Assembly: GCA_013286085.1 (NCBI GenBank)
Contig: JABDGK010000004.1
Coordinates: forward strand, 1-64,000
Length of the DNA: 64,000 nucleotides
Source of the DNA: Gammaproteobacteria bacterium
GTDB lineage: Bacteria > Pseudomonadota > Gammaproteobacteria > DSM-16500
Direction: 5' to 3'
Shown here one piece after another: positions 26,650 through 36,277 of the stretch. The position numbers were made by a program, and so were the translations under genes. Below the pieces are notes generated by a model. That model saw only the letters and a list, made by a program, of their open reading frames with translations. It was not told the origin of the DNA and ran no database searches. Position 1 is the stretch's first letter, and every line of letters starts with the position of its first letter.

Positions 26650-29007
26650 CTACGCACTACTACCTTGCAACGTTATTAAATACTCATTAATTTCAAGAAG
26701 ATATCCAACAACCTCTGGCGCACCCTGGAATACATCCGTTACTTCTGGCGGATAATCCGTTGCCATCAGCATATCTTTGATAATCTCATTTGTCACACTA
26801 ACCGCTTGTGATCCAGGCTTACCCATCACTCTTTCTAGCAATTCTACCTTATCTTTTACCATAGCACGATTAACTAATGGCATGCTAAATCGTTCCAAAT
26901 CCGCCGCCCCAACTAGCTTCTTCGCATTGTCGCCCAATGTAACTTTGCTAAATATATTCACTCGACCAGAGTCTTGTTCAATCTGTTCTTCAAGTGCCGC
27001 TGCTTCAACCGTCTCTTCAGAAGACTCGTGGCGATTATGAAATGCCAATAATGCAGTAACCCCTCGCTCAATAGGATTCACTTCTATATTTTGGTTCATC
27101 GCATTCGCAATAATTGTCACTTCCTCTGCTTCATCACGAGCATCTTCGCTAAATACCACTTCACTCAAACTCATAACCTGCATAAAGCGATCGATACGTT
27201 GCTCAAGATCAATTAGCACACGACCAATCGGTGGCTCAACTTTCAAAAAGTGATTCATGCGCATATGCTCAGCCGGCGGCGGATTCGCAAAGAACATCGT
27301 GGCACGAATAATTTTAGACTTAAAGAAAATATGCGCCTCACCTTCGCGCTGATCTTTCAAATCTTGCAAATCGATACGCGCACGTTTTTCAGAGGATGCA
27401 CTACGGCTATCCATATAGTTATTCAAAATGCTCTGAGCATTCGTTTGAAATGAATCCACTTTGGTGACATAAGATTCACCCGCGGTTTTTGAGAAAAACT
27501 CCCAGGTTTCTTGTGGATCTTCTAGTTTCATACAAATTTTGATGTTGGTATTTGCGCCAATGGATGCAGCTTCCTCTTTTGAAGCTTTTTGGAAAGCAGG
27601 CAAATCTTGTCCGGCAAAAATAACCGAGAAACCTAAAGAACGCGCTTGCGCTGGCACAACCGCAAAGCCTTTTACCGCATAATATCCATACTCATCGAGA
27701 ATACACATATAAGGTGTTGCTGCATTGGTTGGCTTACGAGTAATGACTTCTTTGTAACTACCTTCGACTGCATCACCCAAACCCGCTGCCATCATCGCCT
27801 TGAGTGACGCAATAATCACCTTACCCAAGTTAGATAATTCATCCGGTGATTTCTCTAATGCCGGTAGCAATACAACGAGAATACGACGATTTAACACCAC
27901 GTCTTTCAGATCCACTTCCGCCAAATTAACACGCATAATATGACCATAGGTATCTGATAGCGAACCAAACACTTTGGTCAGCTGCATGGTAATAAAACCA
28001 TGTTGCTCCAATACTTGAGAACCCTGCTTGCCTTTCTTTGATCGATCATAACCCGGCAAGTTAATAATATAGTTTGTCACAGGCTCCAGCACTAACGGCG
28101 GCGTATCCGCCAAACTCACCGGCTCTTGATTATCCCGAATAAACATTCTATCCATGGCAATCGCTTCTAAGCGTGGCAACTCAAAATAATTACGAATAGT
28201 ATTCGCATCTAACAGAATCTTGCCCGCATCACGCATGTAGACCAACACTTTCATCAACGCTTCTACGAATACAATGGCACGGCCTTTCCACATATCGCCA
28301 TCCGAACTTTGGCCACCCGAGTCCATCAAACTCACAACTAAGTTAGACAACATACTCGATGAACCATTACAAAATGGATTCATGGTATTGGACAAACGTC
28401 TTTCTTGCGCACCGATAATATCGCGCGCACCCGTCATGAAGTTAATAATCAGCAAATCATCTTCGCGACCCATAAAACGACACATCGAAAATACTTTTGC
28501 AAATAAGCTATTATCGCCTTTGCCGTCAACATATAAAAATCCGCTACCCTGGACAAGCGCATTAAATGACAGCGATACCAATGCTTCCGTTTTACCACTA
28601 CCGGTTGAACCAAAAATAAGAACATGGGTACGCATATCATCATTGTTAAACCACAATTCTTCCTGGGTCAGCTTACGATTACCAAAAAAACTAATGCCTC
28701 GTGCTTTACGTGGTTTCGTACCACCTGGCAAAGGATCATTATAGTCTGGCGCACCGGAGCGTAGCGGCATGCGAAAAGGTAGCTTACATTTTCGCGTATA
28801 AGCATAAAAAAAGACGCCAATAGCAATCAGCGTAATGAGCTCAGCAATACCCGCCAAGAAAAAAGCTGTAATCGCAAAGAAAATTAACAAGCAAGCACTA
28901 TTAACGGGGTCTTTGAAAAAATCAACAATACGCATCCCCATGGTGCGCGTATCTCGCAACAACAGCTGGGGCGACATCTCATGTTGTTCGTCTAAACCAC
29001 GTTGCAT
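26650..29007 (-). CDS. icmO: Type IV coupling ATPase DotL/IcmO
   Basis: DotL is the coupling protein that receives effectors for the Dot/Icm channel. The 785-residue length matches the family. Two N-terminal membrane helices (about 36-53 and 56-72) precede the Walker A GSTGSGKT (133-140). The Walker B region is CILDEYGYYAV, with a VIFAGQDLPAFQKASKEEA motif downstream. The C-terminal tail (about 600-785) would bind DotN, IcmS/IcmW and LvgA in Legionella. A block of hairpins separates it from icmP. Confidence 0.97.
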   Translation of the reverse strand: MQRGLDEQHEMSPQLLLRDTRTMGMRIVDFFKDPVNSACLLIFFAITAFFLAGIAELITLIAIGVFFYAYTRKCKLPFRMPLRSGAPDYNDPLPGGTKPRKARGISFFGNRKLTQEELWFNNDDMRTHVLIFGSTGSGKTEALVSLSFNALVQGSGFLYVDGKGDNSLFAKVFSMCRFMGREDDLLIINFMTGARDIIGAQERRLSNTMNPFCNGSSSMLSNLVVSLMDSGGQSSDGDMWKGRAIVFVEALMKVLVYMRDAGKILLDANTIRNYFELPRLEAIAMDRMFIRDNQEPVSLADTPPLVLEPVTNYIINLPGYDRSKKGKQGSQVLEQHGFITMQLTKVFGSLSDTYGHIMRVNLAEVDLKDVVLNRRILVVLLPALEKSPDELSNLGKVIIASLKAMMAAGLGDAVEGSYKEVITRKPTNAATPYMCILDEYGYYAVKGFAVVPAQARSLGFSVIFAGQDLPAFQKASKEEAASIGANTNIKICMKLEDPQETWEFFSKTAGESYVTKVDSFQTNAQSILNNYMDSRSASSEKRARIDLQDLKDQREGEAHIFFKSKIIRATMFFANPPPAEHMRMNHFLKVEPPIGRVLIDLEQRIDRFMQVMSLSEVVFSEDARDEAEEVTIIANAMNQNIEVNPIERGVTALLAFHNRHESSEETVEAAALEEQIEQDSGRVNIFSKVTLGDNAKKLVGAADLERFSMPLVNRAMVKDKVELLERVMGKPGSQAVSVTNEIIKDMLMATDYPPEVTDVFQGAPEVVGYLLEINEYLITLQGSSA

Positions 29008-29040
29008 AGAGCACCTGCTATTTAATTGTTTTGACTTCGC

Positions 29041-29134
29041 ACGGGGAGTGAATCCCCGTACTCGATCAAGGGGGGAGAATTACGATTCTCCCCCTTGATA
29101 AACCCCCATCGCGGGTGCCCGTGGCAAGCCGCGG
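29041..29134. repeat. Block of hairpins between icmP and icmO
   Basis: Three inverted repeats stand in a row: 29041-29059 (ACGGGGA/TCCCCGT), 29065-29099 (a 15-bp stem ATCAAGGGGGAGAAT-like around TACG) and a weaker one at 29110-29133 (CGCGG/CCGCG). It resembles bacterial REP/BIME-type intergenic repeats and would be transcribed within the icm operon. Confidence 0.65.
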
Positions 29135-29175
29135 GGAATAAATTTTAATTGTTTGTTGCATAAATCAAAATCTTT

Positions 29176-30288
29176 TTATTCTTCATCGGGCTTGTAAATA
29201 ATTTCTTTTAATGCAAGATCGAGAGCATTCGTTGCTTCTTCCACCATCGGAATCAATAAACCTCTACCAATTTCTTTTTCTGCAACCCAATGTGCAAACA
29301 CACCCGCCACTTCAGTAAATGGCGTTTGCCTACCGACTGTATTCAACACATACCATAATCGTCGATCTAATGGTTTTAACCATAAAAAATCGGCTGACGC
29401 TTGCACGCCATCCGTTCTTGCCAATGCTAACATCGACGCCATGGCCGTCAGCACATAGGCATGTGCATCTGTGACACTTTTTACTAGCTTGGTATCTTTG
29501 TGTTTTTTGCAGAGCTCATCAACACCCGTAAAGTCTAGCTTAGTAGTACACGTCAAATTCAATTGTCGCAGCATCGTAGCCGCAGTTGCATCACTATTCG
29601 CACGCGCCGCAAAAATACCAAACAAGGCCTTTATATGCGGTGGTAACCGATCAACCCCCGCCCACAAGGGGCCGAGTTGCATAGCAAATAAACGGTTCGC
29701 CCGCCCTCGGCGCAAATTGACTTCGATCTTATTCCAATCTTTACGAACCATCCCTTCCTGTGGCTGGCGCCTATACTCTTCGAGCAATCCATATTTTTTA
29801 CAGAACTGCATCGGCGTCATTGCCATTGCCCAAGGACCTTTATCAATATCCGTTTTTATTAACTCTAAGTTTGAAATAGGGTATGACTGCGGCCAATTGT
29901 TTTTTTCGAGGTTCATCAGATCACGCATACTGTAAATACGCTTATAAACACGCACTTTATTGGTGATATAGACTAGAATAGACAATATAAAAATAAGAAT
30001 AATACAAGGGATACGAACATAATAACCGACGGCCTGGCCAACTTTCACCATCAAATCAAAAGACGTGTGCGCTGGATCGCTGGTCAAAATAGTGGATCGC
30101 ACATCTTCAAGGTTATTCGTAAATGCACTAAAAAGATTAATTTCGAATAATTTAACTTTGAAATAATAATCGACGATATATTTCTGGCCGGTATACCAAA
30201 TAACCATGCCCGCAGCAAACAGCGCCGCCACCACCCAGAGGATGCCAGCAGATCCATCAGATTGACCTGGTTGTTGAGCTGCGGCCAT
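29176..30288 (-). CDS. icmP: Dot/Icm coupling-complex protein DotM/IcmP
   Basis: DotM partners DotL and recognises glutamate-rich (E-block) signals of substrates in Legionella. The 370-residue length matches. Two membrane helices lie near 17-36 and 95-112. The cytoplasmic domain includes RRGRANRLFAMQLGPLW and the C-terminal EVAGVFAHWVAEKEIGRGLL. The ATG at 30288 with AAGG upstream is preferred to the GTG before it. In Legionella the upstream neighbours are icmQ, icmR, icmS and icmT; here dksA is next. Confidence 0.95.
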   Translation of the reverse strand: MAAAQQPGQSDGSAGILWVVAALFAAGMVIWYTGQKYIVDYYFKVKLFEINLFSAFTNNLEDVRSTILTSDPAHTSFDLMVKVGQAVGYYVRIPCIILIFILSILVYITNKVRVYKRIYSMRDLMNLEKNNWPQSYPISNLELIKTDIDKGPWAMAMTPMQFCKKYGLLEEYRRQPQEGMVRKDWNKIEVNLRRGRANRLFAMQLGPLWAGVDRLPPHIKALFGIFAARANSDATAATMLRQLNLTCTTKLDFTGVDELCKKHKDTKLVKSVTDAHAYVLTAMASMLALARTDGVQASADFLWLKPLDRRLWYVLNTVGRQTPFTEVAGVFAHWVAEKEIGRGLLIPMVEEATNALDLALKEIIYKPDEE

Positions 30289-30411
30289 CACTGAATACCT
30301 TTTTTAGTAAAGCCATCAATGCGCTAAAACGGCCCTATCCTTTCAACAGAACCGACCTGAAATCAATAGCGTCAATTCAGGTTGCTACAACAAAATAGGC
30401 TGGGACAACTA

Positions 30412-30852
30412 TTATCCTTGTTGTTTTTCCCGAATTTCATCTAACGTTTTGCAGTCAATACATAAAGTCGCTGTGGGACGTGCTTCTAAACGGCGCAAAC
30501 CAATTTCGACACCACACACTTCGCAATAACCGTATTCTTTGTCAGTAAGCAGTTGTAATGCTTCTTCAATTTTCTTGAGAAGTTTACGCTCACGATCGCG
30601 CGTACGTAATTCCAATCGGAATTCTTCTTCTTGGCTAGCACGGTCATTCGGATCAGGATAATTGATAGCATCATCCTTCATATGGGTCACTGTGCGATCA
30701 GCACCTTCCATAATCTGTTGGCGTAATAGCGTAAGGATTTGCTCAAAATGTTGGCGCATTTTAGCGCTCATATACTCCTCAGTCTTCTTAGGTTTATAAG
30801 GACTGATTCCCAATACTTCCAAACTCGGCTCTAAAATATCTTTCGTTGCCAT
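30412..30852 (-). CDS. dksA: RNA polymerase-binding transcription factor DksA
   Basis: DksA binds the secondary channel of RNA polymerase and works with ppGpp to control rRNA and stress genes. The product (146 residues from the ATG at 30852) has the coiled-coil tip DPNDRASQEEE and a four-cysteine zinc finger (CEVCG then CIDC). The start is chosen because GGGAG lies 7 bases before it; the ATG two codons earlier is only one base from that site. It is followed on the same strand by icmP after a 123-base gap. Confidence 0.95.
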   Translation of the reverse strand: MATKDILEPSLEVLGISPYKPKKTEEYMSAKMRQHFEQILTLLRQQIMEGADRTVTHMKDDAINYPDPNDRASQEEEFRLELRTRDRERKLLKKIEEALQLLTDKEYGYCEVCGVEIGLRRLEARPTATLCIDCKTLDEIREKQQG

Positions 30853-31028
30853 TGCCATTCTCCCTAACCCATCCTTTTATTTTAATACAAGACAGGCATC
30901 TATATCAAAAACGTTACCAAGAGGCAATCTTAACTCTATGAAACAGCTAGAATAGTATTGACGCATGATAAAAAACAGCACACATGTACTAATTTATCTA
31001 ACTATTTCAATAAGTTTGACACCTAGGG

Positions 31029-31883
31029 CTAGATCATGCAACCCCGTGTTACACGCTCTAAACCCGCCAAATCCTTATGCAAATCTACCTTAGTATAACC
31101 TGCTTTTTCGAAAAGACACCGCACCATGGCCGCTTGTCCACAACCATGCTCAATAAATAGGTATCCGCCTGATTTCAAAAAGTTTTTAGCATGGCTTATG
31201 ATCTGCCGAATCGCATCTAATCCATCCTCACCAGAAAATAAAGCGCCATGCGGCTCAGCCAGCTTAACTCGTTGTTCCACTCGCTCATCTTCCAGAGCAA
31301 TATAAGGCGGATTACTAACGATGGCATCAAAGCCGCGGGTCGGCAAGGCCGCACACCAATCACCTTGATGAAACGATACATTCATCAACTGTAAACGCAT
31401 GGCATTTTGGTGCGCCACAGCTAATGCGGCCTCACTCACATCGGTAGCATGAACTTGCCATTGTGGCCTTTCAGTAGCGATAGCTAACGCAATGGCACCA
31501 GAACCTGTACCTAAATCAGCAATTTTGTGGGTGTCATGATCATGGAAAGTATTGAGCACACACTCAACCAATAACTCTGTTTCTGGTCGAGGAATTAATG
31601 TCGCCGGTGTCACCAGTAAATCGAGCGACCAAAACTCTCGGTGGCCTGTCACATAAGCAATCGGTTCACCTTGCACGCAACGCATTACCCCTGCAGAAAA
31701 TTTTTCTTGTTGTTCTGCTGTCAACTCACGTTGCGGCCATGCGTGTAAATGGCCACGTGACACATGCAACAAATCAGCTAACAACACTTCAGCATCCAGC
31801 ACAGCGCTCACACTCACCGGTTGTAGTTGTGTTTGCGCCCATTGCAGCGCACTTGCAAACGTCCACACCGGCAATAACGACAT
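31029..31883 (-). CDS. prmC: Release factor glutamine methyltransferase
   Basis: PrmC (HemK) methylates the GGQ glutamine of release factors RF1 and RF2. The 284-residue product from ATG 31883 has the SAM-binding motif IADLGTGSGAIALAIA and the catalytic NPPY in FDAIVSNPPYIALED. The frame extends 57 bases upstream into prfA, but the ATG one base after the prfA stop gives the usual family start. Third gene of hemA-prfA-prmC, a widespread order. Confidence 0.95.
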   Translation of the reverse strand: MSLLPVWTFASALQWAQTQLQPVSVSAVLDAEVLLADLLHVSRGHLHAWPQRELTAEQQEKFSAGVMRCVQGEPIAYVTGHREFWSLDLLVTPATLIPRPETELLVECVLNTFHDHDTHKIADLGTGSGAIALAIATERPQWQVHATDVSEAALAVAHQNAMRLQLMNVSFHQGDWCAALPTRGFDAIVSNPPYIALEDERVEQRVKLAEPHGALFSGEDGLDAIRQIISHAKNFLKSGGYLFIEHGCGQAAMVRCLFEKAGYTKVDLHKDLAGLERVTRGCMI

Positions 31884-31884
31884 C

Positions 31885-32967
31885 TTAATCGCCCATTGCT
31901 GCAAGCAAGTCAGCTTGATGCTCATGCACCAACGCATCAATAATAGCTTTCAAATCACCTTCCATAATGTCAGGTAATTTATAAAGTGTGAGATTAATGC
32001 GATGATCCGTCAAACGACCTTGCGGAAAATTATATGTGCGAATTCGCTCTGAACGATCACCGGTACCCACTAAATCACGACGGGTATCTGCTTGCTGTTG
32101 TTGCTGCTTGCTGCGTTCACTCGCAAGTAATTTTGCGGTTAATAATGACATCGCACGCGCGCGATTTTTATGTTGAGAACGCTCATCTTGGCACTCAACC
32201 ACTGTGCCCGTTGGAATATGCGTGATACGAATAGCCGAATCGGTTTTTTGAACATGCTGACCACCCGCACCGGATGCGCGAAATGTATCTGTTCGTAAAT
32301 CGGCGGGATTGATAACAATGCTTTCGATCTCATCCACTTCAGGCAAAATCGCCACAGTACAAGTGGAGGTGTGAATACGGCCTTGCGCTTCTGTTTCAGG
32401 TACTCGCTGCACACGATGCACACCCGATTCAAATTTAAATTGTGAATAAGCACCCTGGCCAATAATGCGGAGAATAATTTCTTTATAACCGCCATGTTCA
32501 CCATGGCTTGCACTAATCAATTCCACCTGCCAACCTTGCGCTTCGGCATAGCGTGTATACATCCGCGATAAATCTCCCGCAAAAATCGATGCCTCATCGC
32601 CACCTGCACCGGCACGAATTTCGAGGAAGATATTACTATCATCATTTGGGTCACGCGGTAATAATAAAACTTGCAACTCTGCTTCTAATGTTAGCGCCAA
32701 CTCTTCGGAAATTTTCAGTTCTTGCTTGCCCAGTTCTTGTAACTCGGGATCACTTTCATTTAAAAATGCATCGGCACTTTTAATATCTTCCTGACAAACT
32801 AGATAACGCTTAAACACATTAACGACAGGCCCAATATGGGCATACTCTTTAGAATATTCACGAAAGACATTTTGTTTACTAATCACGCCTGCATCAGATA
32901 ATAATGCACTCAATTCTTCATGACGCTCAACAAGCGCTTGTAATTTTTTTTGGATGGATGGCTTCAT
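31885..32967 (-). CDS. prfA: Peptide chain release factor 1
   Basis: RF1 ends translation at UAA and UAG. The 360-residue product has the PxT recognition motif as PET within [10 protein letters not shown] and the peptidyl-hydrolysis GGQ motif in [16 protein letters not shown]. The usual end, [20 protein letters not shown], is present. Its start overlaps the hemA stop by four bases (ATGA), so the genes are translationally coupled. Confidence 0.97.
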   Translation of the reverse strand: MKPSIQKKLQALVERHEELSALLSDAGVISKQNVFREYSKEYAHIGPVVNVFKRYLVCQEDIKSADAFLNESDPELQELGKQELKISEELALTLEAELQVLLLPRDPNDDSNIFLEIRAGAGGDEASIFAGDLSRMYTRYAEAQGWQVELISASHGEHGGYKEIILRIIGQGAYSQFKFESGVHRVQRVPETEAQGRIHTSTCTVAILPEVDEIESIVINPADLRTDTFRASGAGGQHVQKTDSAIRITHIPTGTVVECQDERSQHKNRARAMSLLTAKLLASERSKQQQQQADTRRDLVGTGDRSERIRTYNFPQGRLTDHRINLTLYKLPDIMEGDLKAIIDALVHEHQADLLAAMGD

Positions 32968-34232
32968 AATAATTCGGAATCCGGCTGTGGAATGGCAAAT
33001 AACTGCTGTGCCAATTGTAAAATATCAACGCGCCCCTCCACACCTGCCTGCCGCAACTGCGCACTGGGCGTGTGGAGCAATTTATTTGTAAACGCATGGG
33101 CAAAGCTCGCCAACACTTGTAGAGGATCATCGCCACGCTGTAACTGGCGCGCTGCTTTTGCTAGTTCTGCTTGACTTAATTCTTCAATTTGTTTGCGATA
33201 GGCACGAATGGTAGTAGCCACTAACTCTAATGAACTCAACCAAGCAACAAACTCTTTGCTTTTTGTCTGAATCACTTCACGCGCTTTTTCAGCTGCATGT
33301 TCACGACCACGCACATTGTGTTGAATCATTTCTTTTAAGTCATCGATACAACAAAGCTGCACGGATGGCAATTCTGCAACCGATGCTTCTATATCACGCG
33401 GTACAGCAATATCAATCATGAGAATTTTTTTATGTTGGCGTTTTTCAGAGACAGCGATCATCATGGTTTTGCTTATCACCGGCAACGTGCTACCTGTTGC
33501 AGAAATGACAACATCCGCTTTAACTAACGCATCTGACAAATCGGCGAAAGACATTGCTTCCGCTTGGTGTTTATTGCTGAGTACTGCAGCATTTTCGAGG
33601 TGACGATTCGCAATCCATAATCGTTGTGGCGTATGGACTTTCAAATAACGCAATACTAAATCCGATGTCGCACCCGCACCAATCACTAAAACTGTCGCGG
33701 AAGATAACGATGAATGTAATTGTTTAGCCAAGCCCACCGCAGCAGATGCGACTGACACAGGACAAGCGCCAACAGCGGTGTTGGTCCGCACTTCTTTCGC
33801 AACAGCAAACACTTGTTGAAATAAGCGATTAAATAGCGGGCCAATGGCACCGGCAGCACAACTTTCAGAAAATGCTGCTTTCATCTGCCCTAGAACTTGT
33901 GACTCACCCAAAACCATGGAGTCTAAGCCACAAGCCACTTGCATAATATGCTGGATAGCTGCTTCGCCACGATACACGTACAAAGCCGGTTCTAATTGCG
34001 TTCGAGACAATTGATGTTGACGACAAAACCATTCGATAAGCAATTCGACATCCTGCGTATCGCAATACAGTTCAGAGCGATTGCAAGTCGATAAAATTAC
34101 GGCTTCTTGGATATTTTCGTGTGCCAACAAATCTGCCAGATAGAGTGGCAATTTCTCTAGCGGGAATACCACTTGCTCACGCAACGATAGCGGCGCGGTT
34201 TTATGATTTATTCCACAAACAATGATTGGCAT
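32964..34232 (-). CDS. hemA: Glutamyl-tRNA reductase
   Basis: HemA reduces glutamyl-tRNA to glutamate-1-semialdehyde, the first committed step of C5 haem synthesis. The 422-residue product has the catalytic cysteine in [12 protein letters not shown], the region [13 protein letters not shown] and the NADPH-binding [17 protein letters not shown]. First gene of the hemA-prfA-prmC operon and divergent from lolB. Confidence 0.96.
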   Translation of the reverse strand: MPIIVCGINHKTAPLSLREQVVFPLEKLPLYLADLLAHENIQEAVILSTCNRSELYCDTQDVELLIEWFCRQHQLSRTQLEPALYVYRGEAAIQHIMQVACGLDSMVLGESQVLGQMKAAFSESCAAGAIGPLFNRLFQQVFAVAKEVRTNTAVGACPVSVASAAVGLAKQLHSSLSSATVLVIGAGATSDLVLRYLKVHTPQRLWIANRHLENAAVLSNKHQAEAMSFADLSDALVKADVVISATGSTLPVISKTMMIAVSEKRQHKKILMIDIAVPRDIEASVAELPSVQLCCIDDLKEMIQHNVRGREHAAEKAREVIQTKSKEFVAWLSSLELVATTIRAYRKQIEELSQAELAKAARQLQRGDDPLQVLASFAHAFTNKLLHTPSAQLRQAGVEGRVDILQLAQQLFAIPQPDSELL

Positions 34233-34323
34233 AGTTTATTTTAATTGATCAGCACTTTTGAGTGTGGGTATTTTATGTTAAATCAACCAAAACCAAAAGG
34301 TTTAAATTTTTTGCGATTTATCT

Positions 34324-34353
34324 GGTGGACACGCTGCGCTTTGTCCACCCTAC
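34324..34353. repeat. Short palindromic repeat, GTAGGGTGG family, copy 2 (truncated)
   Basis: GGTGGACACGCTGCGCTTTG then TCCACCCTAC. One arm lacks the outer GTAG. It lies in the divergent hemA-lolB gap. Confidence 0.75.
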
Positions 34354-34404
34354 TATTTATGGTATGATTTAAAATTCTCAAATTATTCAATGAAGATTTG
34401 ACTT

Positions 34405-35007
34405 ATGAATAGATACTTTTTACGTTTCGCTCTCTTAATCAGCGCACTCTGGCTCACTAGTTGCGCTACCACGCCATCAGCCATTGCGCCACAAAACAAA
34501 AGCCTCTCATGGGATAATCGTGTGCAAACACTATCTGGAATAGAAAATTGGGATTTAAAAGCCCTGATCGCCATTCGCAATAATGCGGATGCCAACAGTG
34601 CATCACTAACATGGCAACAAAAGAAACAAAATTATTCGCTCTCCCTCTTTGGTCCATTAGGTACCAATTCATTCGTGCTCACCGGCGCGCCCGGCAAAGT
34701 CACACTACAAAATCCGCAAGGCCAAACATTTTCTGCCGCCACCCCCGAATTACTTCTTGCTCAACAAACTGGCTGGCAACTGCCTGTTTCCTATTTACAA
34801 TACTGGATTCGTGGCTTACCAGTACCCAACGTGCCCGCCGAAAAACATTTCGATACCTATAATCACCTGAGTGAATTAACACAACAAGGCTGGAAGGTTC
34901 AGTTTTTGCGCTACACATCCACGGGTCATGTCGACTTACCCAGCAAAATTTTTATTAATTCACCCACATTGAGTGTCAAAATCATCATTAGTCAGTGGCA
35001 ACTCTAA
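34405..35007 (+). CDS. lolB: Outer-membrane lipoprotein receptor LolB
   Basis: LolB receives lipoproteins from LolA and inserts them in the outer membrane. The 200-residue product has a signal peptide with lipobox LTSC (LISALWLTSCATT). Its body has the family layout: NWDLKALIAIRN, then SLSLFGPLGTNSFVLTG and PVSYLQYWIRGLPVP. Gene position beside hemA and before tRNA-Gln and prs is standard, except that ispE, which usually follows lolB, is absent. Confidence 0.92.
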   Translation: MNRYFLRFALLISALWLTSCATTPSAIAPQNKSLSWDNRVQTLSGIENWDLKALIAIRNNADANSASLTWQQKKQNYSLSLFGPLGTNSFVLTGAPGKVTLQNPQGQTFSAATPELLLAQQTGWQLPVSYLQYWIRGLPVPNVPAEKHFDTYNHLSELTQQGWKVQFLRYTSTGHVDLPSKIFINSPTLSVKIIISQWQL

Positions 35008-35014
35008 ATTCTCG

Positions 35015-35043
35015 TTGACAGTGAGCGCTTCTATTTGCAAAAT
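35015..35043 (+). promoter_or_regulatory. Likely tRNA-Gln promoter with GC-rich discriminator
   Basis: A perfect -35 TTGACA (35015-35020), a 17-base spacer and CAAAAT (35038-35043), followed by AGCGGCC. A GC-rich discriminator is typical of stringently controlled stable-RNA promoters. Confidence 0.6.
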
Positions 35044-35107
35044 AGCGGCCTTACTGAGAGTAGCTGTTTTTCAGATTTTGTTGCTCCCAGTCCCAAGCTA
35101 ATACTGT

Positions 35108-35182
35108 TGGGGTGTCGCCAAGTGGTAAGGCACCGGGTTTTGATCTCGGCATTCCTAGGTTCGAATCCTAGCACCCCAGCCA
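35108..35182 (+). tRNA. tRNA-Gln (anticodon TTG)
   Basis: The acceptor arm TGGGGTG (35108-35114) pairs with CACCCCA (35172-35178), followed by discriminator G and an encoded CCA. The anticodon loop TTTTGAT reads TTG, for Gln codons CAA and CAG. The T arm has GGTTCGAATCC. tRNA-Gln between lolB and prs is a conserved gammaproteobacterial position. Confidence 0.95.
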
Positions 35183-35287
35183 ATTGTTTATTTCTAATAA
35201 GCATAAAATCAGCTACCGCATACTCTTGGAAAAACATATAATAAGGCTCTTCCAAACTCGAGCCGAAATCCCAGCAAGGAACATATC

Positions 35288-36235
35288 GTGCCTGAAATAA
35301 TGATTTTTAGTGGTAATGCCAATCAAGACCTCGCCAAACGAATTGTGGAACACCTGAACTTACCGCTGGGTAAAGCACTGGTTGGTCAGTTTAGCGATGG
35401 CGAAACCATGGTAGAAATCCAAGAAAATGTCCGCGGCCGCGATATTTTCATTATTCAGTCCACCTGCGCTCCATCCAATGACACCTTAATGGAATTGATT
35501 ATTATGGCAGATGCGCTGCGACGCGCTTCCGCTGCTAAAATTACGGCGGTAGTGCCTTACTTTGGTTATGCACGCCAAGACCGTCGCGTACGCTCAGCGC
35601 GCGTGCCTATTACCGCAAAAATTGTCGCTGATATGATGGCAGCGGTTGGCATTAGCCGCTTGGTTACCGTCGATTTACATGCTGATCAAATCCAAGGGTT
35701 TTTCTATATGCCCGTGGACAACTTATATAGCACACCCATTATCCTCGAAGACATTTATAAAAAACCTTACCAAAACATCATGGTCGTTTCACCGGATGTC
35801 GGTGGCGTGATTCGCGCGCGCGCGATTGCAAAACGCATTCCAGGTGCTGATTTGGCTATTATCGATAAACGTCGTCCGCAGCCGAATGAAGCACAAGTTA
35901 TGCATATCATTGGTGATGTGAAAGATCGTGATTGCATTATTGTCGATGATATTATTGATACCGCAGGCACACTCTGCAAAGCGGTTGATGCCCTCAAAGA
36001 ACATGGCGCCGCTAAGGTTGCCGCTTATGTCACCCACCCAGTACTATCTGGTAAAGCTATCCAAAACATTGAATCGTCACAGTTAGATGATCTTGTCGTA
36101 ACGGATACCATTCAATTACGAGAAAATGCGCAACACTGCGGGCGGGTTCGTTCATTAAGCCTCAGCCATATGATTGCCGAAGCTATTCGTCGTATTAGTG
36201 GGGCAGGTTCACTGAGTCGCATGTTTATCGATTAA
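35288..36235 (+). CDS. prs: Ribose-phosphate pyrophosphokinase
   Basis: Prs makes PRPP from ribose 5-phosphate and ATP for nucleotide, histidine and tryptophan synthesis. The 315-residue product has the PRPP loop [14 protein letters not shown], the region [20 protein letters not shown] and YARQDRR. The start codon is GTG, with AAGGA 7 bases upstream; [12 protein letters not shown] is the usual family start. The two minus-strand genes downstream interrupt the common prs-rplY pairing. Confidence 0.97.
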   Translation: MPEIMIFSGNANQDLAKRIVEHLNLPLGKALVGQFSDGETMVEIQENVRGRDIFIIQSTCAPSNDTLMELIIMADALRRASAAKITAVVPYFGYARQDRRVRSARVPITAKIVADMMAAVGISRLVTVDLHADQIQGFFYMPVDNLYSTPIILEDIYKKPYQNIMVVSPDVGGVIRARAIAKRIPGADLAIIDKRRPQPNEAQVMHIIGDVKDRDCIIVDDIIDTAGTLCKAVDALKEHGAAKVAAYVTHPVLSGKAIQNIESSQLDDLVVTDTIQLRENAQHCGRVRSLSLSHMIAEAIRRISGAGSLSRMFID

Positions 36236-36277
36236 TTCTGGATGCCAGCTAAAAGCGCACTGGCATGACAAGTTTTA

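Noticed and set aside
36241-36275. Terminator after prs
   Set aside because: ATGCCAG/CTGGCAT can pair, but the stem is short and no T run follows directly.
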